Origin: Acidobacteriaceae bacterium
Lineage (GTDB): Bacteria > Acidobacteriota > Terriglobia > Terriglobales > Acidobacteriaceae
Reading direction: 5' to 3'
Assembly: GCA_030049955.1 (NCBI GenBank)
Contig: JASIJX010000577.1
Span: forward strand, 1-13,391
DNA: 13,391 bases
Shown here in pieces: positions 7,523 through 13,391 of this stretch (position 1 is its first letter; every line of letters begins with the position of its first letter). Under the pieces are notes generated by a model. It made no database searches, had not been told where the DNA came from, and saw only the letters and a list, made by a program, of their open reading frames with translations. The translations under genes were made by a program, and so were the position numbers.

Positions 7523-9082
7523 ATGAATCGTCGAGATGTTTTGAAGTCGTCACTCCTCGGAGCGGGTGCGCTCGCCGTTAATCCCTCCCTTGCGCAACAG
7601 CCGGCTGCACCCCCTCAGAAAGATGTGCATATATGGCCGCATGTTGCCGAAGAGTTAAGCGGCGGAAGAATGCCGAACATTCTGTGGATCTGCCCTGACA
7701 TGCAGCGCTTCGACACAATCGAAGGCCTGAACAACGATTGCATTCATACTCCGAATCTCAAAAAGCTGATGGCGGAATCAGTGACTCTGACACACACCTA
7801 TGTGCAGAACCCTGTATGCTCACCATCGCGCGCCAGCTTTTTGACAGGGCGTTATCCGCATACCACAGGTCTGCGGGCACTCGGGCAGCGTATTCGCCCT
7901 GACGAACGTCTGATCACGCGAATCCTCGCCGACGCCGGTTATGCATGCGGCCTTTCCGGAAAACTTCATCTCGCTCCGGTTTATGGCGGTCGTCTTGAGG
8001 ACCGCATTGACGATGGCTACAGCGTCTTCGACTGGAGTATCGATCTAAGCAATCTCTGGCCGGGCCACAATATGTGGAGGGTATGGCTCAACGAGCAGGG
8101 AGTCAAATGGCCCGAAGCTCCAAAGGGAGATGGAGCGCTGGCATGGGGAGCGCCAATTGACCCGAAATACACGCAGACAGCCTGGTGCTCCGATAGAGCA
8201 ATTCAATTCATTCGCGGGCAAAAGGATTTCGGCCCGTGGCTGATGTCGGTGAATATCTTCCAACCCCACCATCCCTTTTGGCCAACTAAGGAATATCTTG
8301 ATCGCTATCGCGCATCGGATATGCCGGGGCCGAATTATCGCGAGGGCGAACTCGCGAATAAGCCAATCTATCAGCAAGTGGACCATCACGGAGCCTACGC
8401 CGGTCGCGACGTCTCGTTTGCAGACACCAGTGATCTACAGCATCGGCAAATGAAGGCCGCATACTACGCGATGATCGAGCAGATAGATACAGAAGTCGGG
8501 AGAATGTTGCAGGCGCTCGATGAAACCGGACAAGCTGAGAACACAATCGTCATCTTCATGAGCGACCATGGCGAAATGTTGGGCGATCACGGCATCTTTC
8601 TCAAAGGTCCCTATTTCTACGAGGGCGCAATTCGCGTACCGATGATCATCCGCTGGCCCGGAAGGTACAAGGCGGGCCTTCGCAGTGATGCTCTTGTAGA
8701 AATGGTTGATCTGGCGCCCACGCTCCTGGAAGCAGCCGGAGTTGCGATTCCTCCAGGCATGCAGGGGCGCTCGCTGAACTCGCTCCTCACCGGTCGTACC
8801 ACTCGGCATCGTGATTCAGTGTATTGCGAATTCTTTGATTCGGGTTTCCTGTACAACCCGCCGCCGATGGCTGTCTGCGTCAGAACCGAAAGCCATAAAG
8901 TGTCGTACTATCAGAACCTCGACATTGGCGAACTTTACGATTTAGAAAAAGACCCCACCGAAACAAACAATCTCTGGAATTCGCAAAGCGCTCGCGCCCT
9001 CCGCGAAGAGATGATGCGTCTTGTAGTGGCGCGCATGATAGACACTGTTGACCCGGCTCCAGAGCGGAAATGCCCGTGGTAA
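7523..9082 (+). CDS. Exported formylglycine-dependent sulfatase (Tat-type signal)
   Basis: Type I sulfatase of 519 aa hydrolysing sulfate esters, probably in the periplasm. The N-terminus MNRRDVLKSSLLGAGALAVN has a twin-arginine-type signal with likely cleavage near residue 24. NILWICPDMQRFDTI (52-66) gives the first metal-site Asp59. CSPSRASFLTG begins at Cys99, in the C-x-P-x-R signature where Cys is oxidised to formylglycine. SGKLH supplies Lys147 and His149, QPHHP (247-251) a conserved histidine, and FMSDHGEMLGDHG the second metal site at Asp348-His349. NLW near the C-terminus and full family length indicate an intact enzyme. The maturation enzyme (FGE or anSME) is not in this window and must be elsewhere. 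AAAAGGG precedes ATG. It lies 139 nt after the receptor gene and 88 nt before the DUF4380 gene. Substrate (glycan, choline or aryl sulfate) is not determinable from sequence alone. Confidence 0.93.
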   Translation: MNRRDVLKSSLLGAGALAVNPSLAQQPAAPPQKDVHIWPHVAEELSGGRMPNILWICPDMQRFDTIEGLNNDCIHTPNLKKLMAESVTLTHTYVQNPVCSPSRASFLTGRYPHTTGLRALGQRIRPDERLITRILADAGYACGLSGKLHLAPVYGGRLEDRIDDGYSVFDWSIDLSNLWPGHNMWRVWLNEQGVKWPEAPKGDGALAWGAPIDPKYTQTAWCSDRAIQFIRGQKDFGPWLMSVNIFQPHHPFWPTKEYLDRYRASDMPGPNYREGELANKPIYQQVDHHGAYAGRDVSFADTSDLQHRQMKAAYYAMIEQIDTEVGRMLQALDETGQAENTIVIFMSDHGEMLGDHGIFLKGPYFYEGAIRVPMIIRWPGRYKAGLRSDALVEMVDLAPTLLEAAGVAIPPGMQGRSLNSLLTGRTTRHRDSVYCEFFDSGFLYNPPPMAVCVRTESHKVSYYQNLDIGELYDLEKDPTETNNLWNSQSARALREEMMRLVVARMIDTVDPAPERKCPW

Positions 9083-9102
9083 CTCCTGATCGGAACCAGG
9101 AG
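9083..9102 (+). terminator. Small hairpin between sulfatase and DUF4380 gene
   Basis: CTCCTG (9083-9088) pairs with CAGGAG (9097-9102) directly after the sulfatase stop, with an 8-nt loop. AAACCAATTTTCT follows. It is too weak to be a confident terminator and may be an intercistronic structure in one transcript. Confidence 0.3.
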
Positions 9103-9158
9103 AAACCAATTTTCTACTCCGGGGCTAAGAACCGCATTTGGCCATATCGAGAGCCCTT

Positions 9159-9164
9159 AGGAGG
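9159..9164 (+). promoter_or_regulatory. Consensus Shine-Dalgarno AGGAGG before a TTG start
   Basis: AGGAGG is followed by a 6-nt spacer and TTG at 9171. This ideal arrangement picks the internal TTG over the in-frame TTG at 9138, which has no purine tract. Confidence 0.65.
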
Positions 9165-9170
9165 AAGCGC

Positions 9171-10595
9171 TTGCTAGTCACTGAATCCTTGCCTCCTCCA
9201 GCGAACGAAATAAAAGGGCATTCCATTCGACTTACCTCATTGATCAGCTTATTTAAGTTGTGTGCATTCCTGACGATTTTAGTCTGCAGCGTAGCAAGCG
9301 CTGCAGACTTGACTCAAGCTCACTTCAGGGGCTGGAACTCTACCCAGTTGAGGAACGATTTCATCCAATTAAATGTGACCCCTCAGCTTGGAGGAAGAAT
9401 TCTCGGCTATCAACTCGGAGACCATTCCTTCCTTTGGGCGAATCCGGCACTTCAAGGACAAGTTCCCCCTCCCACACACTTGGGAAGCGATGGCTCGTGG
9501 CTTAATTGGGGCGGAGACAAACTCTGGCCGGCGCCTCAAGGGTGGAGCAGCCCCGAAGAGTGGCCCGGACCTCCTGACCCCGTGCTGGATGGCGCTCCTC
9601 AGGAGGCGAAGGTGTTTGCGCGCCATGGCGCGTCGATTGCTATCGAACTAACCAGCCCCAAGGATCCAAAAACTGGCATTCAATTCAATCGCGTAATCCG
9701 CATCTTCAACGGCACTTCACATGTCCACGTGACCGCCACGATGACCAATATCACTACCCGGCCGATACGCTGGGGCATTTGGACGGTGACGCAACTGGAT
9801 GCCGGAAATAAATCGGCGCAAGGCTGGAATCCCAACTTTTATACCTATGCGCCGTTCAATCCCGAAAGTCACTTTCCACATGGTTATCGTGTCTTGTTTG
9901 GAGCAGCTGCCAATCCGGAAATTCAACCGAATTTAGTCCCGGGGCTTTTGCGCCTCCATTACTCGTGGATTGTAGGAAAGGTGGCACTTGATTCGCCCGA
10001 CGGCTGGCTTGCAAACGTTGACGGCTCCAGCGGCTTTGTCTTTGTGCAGAGTTTCAGGTACCAGCCGAATGCGGTGTACCCTGACGGCTCATCTGTTGAG
10101 GCATGGACAAACGGGCTGGGAACAATTAAAGCATGGGGACGAACCGTCAATATGCAACCCAATCCGATCAACAACCCCTACGTCGTCGAAAGTGAACTTA
10201 TAGGCCCGTATGCCAGGCTCGAACCCGGCCGGCAAAGCGAATTTTCCTACGATTGGTATTCCGCAAACATTGGCGGGAATTTTCCGATCCTCTCTTGCGG
10301 CCAGTATGGATGTAGCTGTCAGCCGTTCAGCGCAAAAAGGCGCGGCAATCAAATATCTCTCGACGGCCGTTTCGGCGTCTTTTATAAAGGATTTTTAGGA
10401 ATCGAATTTGTGGACGCGCACGGACGTCCAGTCGGTAAGTTGAAGCTCCTCGATAGCGTCTCTCCGTTACAGCCCCTTGTTCTGCGTTCGACTATCGTTG
10501 ATTCTCCCGCGAATGCAGCCAGTATCCGCCTCGCAATCTACCGGTCTTCAACCGAAAGGCTCGGAGAATTGGCGCGTGTGGCGATATCGCAGTAA
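9171..10595 (+). CDS. Secreted DUF4380-domain protein (galactose-mutarotase-like fold)
   Basis: Exported protein of 474 aa from TTG 9171. A signal peptide with hydrophobic core FKLCAFLTILVCSVASA ends near residue 44. The body matches DUF4380: LNVTPQLGGRILGYQLGDH (about 68-86), LWANPAL, then WLNWGGDKLWPAPQGW at 110-125 and the WPGPPDPVLDG segment. This family has a beta-sandwich related to aldose-1-epimerase-type, carbohydrate-binding proteins; no enzymatic activity is established that I know of. After the DUF4380 core a further region of about 100 residues has the cysteine cluster C376-GQYG-C381-S-C383 and beta-strand-like sequence (QISLDGRFGVFYKGFLGIEF). It starts 88 nt after the sulfatase stop in the same direction, so co-transcription is likely. 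A role in binding or processing the sulfatase's sugar product is inferred from position. Confidence 0.85.
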   Translation: MLVTESLPPPANEIKGHSIRLTSLISLFKLCAFLTILVCSVASAADLTQAHFRGWNSTQLRNDFIQLNVTPQLGGRILGYQLGDHSFLWANPALQGQVPPPTHLGSDGSWLNWGGDKLWPAPQGWSSPEEWPGPPDPVLDGAPQEAKVFARHGASIAIELTSPKDPKTGIQFNRVIRIFNGTSHVHVTATMTNITTRPIRWGIWTVTQLDAGNKSAQGWNPNFYTYAPFNPESHFPHGYRVLFGAAANPEIQPNLVPGLLRLHYSWIVGKVALDSPDGWLANVDGSSGFVFVQSFRYQPNAVYPDGSSVEAWTNGLGTIKAWGRTVNMQPNPINNPYVVESELIGPYARLEPGRQSEFSYDWYSANIGGNFPILSCGQYGCSCQPFSAKRRGNQISLDGRFGVFYKGFLGIEFVDAHGRPVGKLKLLDSVSPLQPLVLRSTIVDSPANAASIRLAIYRSSTERLGELARVAISQ

Positions 10596-10621
10596 ATCGC
10601 TGCCCTGGGACTTGGAAGAAA

Positions 10622-10693
10622 AAGGCCCTCGATTGTTCACCTCCGGCTGAGAATTCGGCCGGACAAGTCACCTTCGCGGATATTAAGGGCCTT
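10622..10693 (+). promoter_or_regulatory. Nested inverted repeats in the leader of the YdcF-like gene
   Basis: AAGGCCCT (10622-10629) and AGGGCCTT (10686-10693) are perfect inverse copies. They enclose a second stem, CCGGC/GCCGG (10643-10647 and 10658-10662). In RNA this gives an outer stem with an inner hairpin, between the DUF4380 stop and the next gene. It could be a terminator without U tract or a leader element; it matches no riboswitch I recognise. Confidence 0.3.
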
Positions 10694-10726
10694 CGCGAGA
10701 AAATAATCCAGGTATAGCCGCGCCCC

Positions 10727-10731
10727 GGAGG
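10727..10731 (+). promoter_or_regulatory. Shine-Dalgarno GGAGG before a TTG start
   Basis: GGAGG lies 8 nt before TTG 10740 and supports this non-ATG start for the YdcF-like protein; no in-frame ATG follows until deep inside the domain. Confidence 0.6.
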
Positions 10732-10739
10732 CAAACTCA

Positions 10740-11414
10740 TTGACAGCCACGCCCGTTCGAACACGTCCCCCAAAAAAGAGGCGCCGCGGAGCCGCTCCGC
10801 CGCGTGTTAACCCCTGGCTGCGCCGCGCCGTCGTCGCAGCTTTTCTCGGCATAGCCATCCTGGCCTGGGCCGTTCTCGCGCGCCGCTTCGCGCCGCAGTC
10901 CAATACTGCGCGCGATAGCTTTGACGCCATCATCGTTCTCGGCTACCCAGCCGACGCAGACGGCAATCCCACGCCCATTCAGCTCGCCCGCGTCACCGAA
11001 GCGGTCCAGGAATATGAGCGTGGCGCCGCGCCGCGGCTCATCGTCACTGGCGGCGCTGTCGCCAACCGCTACGTCGAAGCCCAGGTGATGGCGCGCACCG
11101 CCGAGGCGCAGGGTGTTCCGGCCTCGGCCATCTTCATGGAGCCCCATGCCCGCGACACCATCCAGAACGCCTGTTATTCGGTCCGCCTCATGAAAACCCA
11201 TGGCTGGGCCTCCGCTGAGGTCGTTTCCAGCCCCAGCCATCTGCCCCGCGTGGGTCTCATCTTCAGCCGTCTGCCAATCGAGTGGCGCGTCCACGCCGCG
11301 CCGCCGCTCGAACCCCTTTCGGCCGATGCCCGCCGCGCCGCCGCCGCCTTGGAAACCCTCAAGACCATCCGCTACCTGCTTTGGGCACGCTGGCATGAGC
11401 AATGCACGCCATAG
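10740..11414 (+). CDS. YdcF/SanA-like DUF218 membrane-anchored protein
   Basis: Protein of 224 aa of the YdcF/ElyC/SanA group, whose members are linked to envelope integrity and lipid-carrier metabolism but mostly lack a defined reaction. A basic proline-rich N-tail (residues 1-29) precedes one transmembrane helix, VVAAFLGIAILAWAVLA. The DUF218 domain follows: FDAIIVLGYP (61-70), RLIVTGGAVANRYVEAQVM (99-117), EPHARDTIQNA (134-144) and VVSSPSHLPRVGLIFSR. These are the conserved Rossmann-like motifs, with the Gly-Gly, Glu, Arg-Asp-Thr and Ser-x-x-His positions present. The start is TTG 10740 with GGAGG 8 nt upstream. The stop TAG ends at 11414. Codons here end in C more often than in the glycosyltransferase at the window start. 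No functional link to the upstream sulfatase locus is evident. Confidence 0.85.
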   Translation: MTATPVRTRPPKKRRRGAAPPRVNPWLRRAVVAAFLGIAILAWAVLARRFAPQSNTARDSFDAIIVLGYPADADGNPTPIQLARVTEAVQEYERGAAPRLIVTGGAVANRYVEAQVMARTAEAQGVPASAIFMEPHARDTIQNACYSVRLMKTHGWASAEVVSSPSHLPRVGLIFSRLPIEWRVHAAPPLEPLSADARRAAAALETLKTIRYLLWARWHEQCTP

Positions 11415-11576
11415 CCAAGCCAATAAGAAAATTCCGGTCCGGCGCGGTTCGCCCACTTCGTACACCCGCAGGCCGGATTGCGAGCAGACCACCTCAGGCC
11501 GTAACTCCGGCCCTCCCTTTACCGTAAGATCCCGTCCGTTGTCCCCCTTCGGCCCGGTCCTGTAAGCTAACGGGTG

Positions 11577-12386
11577 ATGCGTTTCCCAGCACGATTTGCT
11601 GCCTTTTTTGCCGCTGCCGCCCTTGTGGCCGCGGCTGCCGTTTCTGCCCCAGCCCAAAGCTCGGCACAGAATCCAGATCAGAATCCACCCCAGAATTCAG
11701 GCCAGTCGTCTTCCAGCCAGAATCCGCCCGCCCAGTCGTCGGTGCCCACCGGCCCGCAAACCCCCGGCAACGGCACCTACGTCGCCACCAATCCGCTCGC
11801 CGGCGTGCGCTACGACAACCGCTTCGATCTCTCGCTGGGCCTGGCATACCGGCACATGAAGGCCGGTCCTACCCTGCTCCAGGGCTCGAACCTGGGCGGC
11901 CTGGACCTGAGCGGGTCGATGTGGTTGACCAAACGCTGGGGCCTGCAAACCTCCCAGCGCTTCTACGTCGGCACCAGTGGCGCCGGAACCAGCACTGGAC
12001 CCACCGGCGGCAACGCGCAGAACGACATCAAGGGACCGCTGGTAAGCGAGTACTTCTTTACCGCCGGCCCCGAATGGCTCGGCCCGCACAACATACACGG
12101 AGCCATCCTGGCCCATGTGCTCGTCGGCGGCGTCTACGGCAACTTTGAAAAGGACCTGCTCGGCCAGCCGCCGTCCACCGTCGCCTTCTACAACAACCAG
12201 GTGGCTCCAGCCATCATTGCCGGCGGCCACTTCGATCTCAACCGCTCGCCGCGCTGGGTCTTCCGCATCACGCCTGACGCCATCGTCACCCACTACAGCA
12301 TCAATTACCCCCCGCACACTTCGCAGTTCGACGTGAACTTCGCCATCTCCGTCGGCATGGAGTACAAGTTCAAAACGAAGCGGTAA
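11577..12386 (+). CDS. Outer-membrane beta-barrel protein with Gln/Ser/Pro-rich linker
   Basis: Probable outer-membrane protein of 269 aa. The signal peptide MRFPARFAAFFAAAALVAAA ends near APAQ (residue 27). A low-complexity linker rich in Q, N, S and P follows (about 28-66). The rest, from YDNRFDLSLGLAYRHM on, alternates polar and hydrophobic residues in strands separated by turns (LSGSMWLTKRWGLQTSQRFY, AILAHVLVGGVYGNF, DVNFAISVGMEYKF), as in small OmpA-like or porin-family barrels. The last strand is followed by the basic tail KTKR rather than a terminal aromatic residue. A GTG at 11574 is directly adjacent; I prefer the ATG at 11577, though no strong Shine-Dalgarno sequence is visible for either. 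Function unknown. Confidence 0.75.
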   Translation: MRFPARFAAFFAAAALVAAAAVSAPAQSSAQNPDQNPPQNSGQSSSSQNPPAQSSVPTGPQTPGNGTYVATNPLAGVRYDNRFDLSLGLAYRHMKAGPTLLQGSNLGGLDLSGSMWLTKRWGLQTSQRFYVGTSGAGTSTGPTGGNAQNDIKGPLVSEYFFTAGPEWLGPHNIHGAILAHVLVGGVYGNFEKDLLGQPPSTVAFYNNQVAPAIIAGGHFDLNRSPRWVFRITPDAIVTHYSINYPPHTSQFDVNFAISVGMEYKFKTKR

Positions 12387-12701
12387 CCCCTTACCGCCGA
12401 TGGCGCAACCAATAGCCATCGGCAGCCGTCAAAATCTCTTTGAGTATCCGTAATACCTCTCTGCCGGTGCCTTCGCTCGGGGTGGCGCGGACCGGCCAAA
12501 TGAAAGACCTTGATGCCCGGGCCGGCTTACCGGCCCTGCAGCCGTAACTGCCCACAAGCAACTCGCTTTATTGCCGGTGTGGTATTCTCGACCCTTCCCT
12601 GACGGCAGTGGCGCCGCGCAGCCGGACGCGGTATTGTTTTCGAGAGAAAAACCGCAGCACTCAGACAGCGCCCAAGGCGGAATCCCGCGAGGCAGAATCT
12701 C
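12387..12701. other. Intergenic region upstream of glgC
   Basis: This 315-nt gap holds no convincing gene. A 7-bp perfect GC hairpin lies at 12519-12536. A candidate extended -10 element, TGG followed by TATTCT at 12580-12588, has no good -35 partner. The minus-strand open frame across it continues antisense through glgC and is a shadow. The long leader before glgC could hold its promoter. Confidence 0.5.
12519..12536 (+). terminator. GC-rich hairpin downstream of the beta-barrel gene
   Basis: GGGCCGG (12519-12525) and CCGGCCC (12530-12536) form a perfect 7-bp stem with a CTTA loop, 132 nt after the beta-barrel gene's stop. No U tract follows, so an intrinsic terminator is only possible. Confidence 0.3.

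Positions 12702-13391
<690 letters not shown>

Noticed and set aside
11395..11565. Small plus-strand frame (about 56 codons) overlapping the YdcF-like stop
   Set aside because: There is no Shine-Dalgarno sequence, the composition is Arg/Ser/Pro-rich, and no known family is recognised; probably chance.
10737..11657. Long minus-strand open frame opposite the YdcF-like gene
   Set aside because: It lies antisense to a gene with clear family motifs and good start signals. Its translation is Gly/Arg-rich, as expected from the complement of a GC-rich gene. The part at about 11415-11560, opposite no gene, reads slightly more protein-like but matches no family I know.
11697..12419. Minus-strand 240-codon frame opposite the beta-barrel gene
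   Set aside because: It is a shadow of the plus-strand gene, which has a signal peptide and beta-strand periodicity.

Overview
The window most likely comes from an Acidobacteriota genome (class Terriglobia or a close relative). This is inferred from gene families, not from a marker gene. The strongest pointer is the large Oar-type TonB-dependent receptor with an N-terminal carboxypeptidase-regulatory-like domain and the ending IQFALKLLF, a family very abundant in that phylum. The family 39 glycosyltransferase, the GC-rich coding sequence and the frequent GTG/TTG starts fit as well. No rRNA, tRNA, CRISPR array or prophage is visible.

Layout. (1) 64-1671 (+): multi-spanning ArnT/PMT-like glycosyltransferase. 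(2) 1914-2609 (-), probably extending to 2657: TauE/SafE-type permease, convergent with gene 1; a 32-nt hairpin lies between them. (3) 2658-3810: about 1.15 kb without an intact gene. It holds tandem TTGACAAC boxes, then a decayed 710-bp insertion sequence (2993-3702) with perfect 16-bp terminal inverted repeats, TA flanks and minus-strand remnants of an IS5-like transposase, then a short leader. (4) 3811-7383 (+): TonB-dependent receptor. (5) 7523-9082 (+): exported formylglycine sulfatase. (6) 9171-10595 (+): exported DUF4380 protein with a probable carbohydrate-binding fold. (7) 10740-11414 (+): membrane-anchored YdcF/DUF218 protein. (8) 11577-12386 (+): small outer-membrane beta-barrel protein. 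(9) 12702-13391 (+), cut by the window end: glucose-1-phosphate adenylyltransferase (glgC).

Genes 4-6 are co-directional with short gaps, and all three products carry export signals. They read as one functional unit: an outer-membrane receptor that could import a large ligand, a sulfatase that removes sulfate esters, and a mutarotase-like protein that may act on a sugar. A sulfated-glycan uptake and desulfation locus is a reasonable inference, but no glycoside hydrolase is present in the window and the substrate is unknown. Genes 7-9 look like envelope and storage housekeeping functions.

Points worth a second look: the receptor-sulfatase-DUF4380 grouping; the decayed IS between the receptor gene and its most plausible ancestral promoter; an AUA codon, preceded by a good Shine-Dalgarno sequence, as the likely start of the TauE-like gene; and a cysteine cluster in the C-terminal part of the DUF4380 protein. 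I see no clearly novel defence or mobile system.
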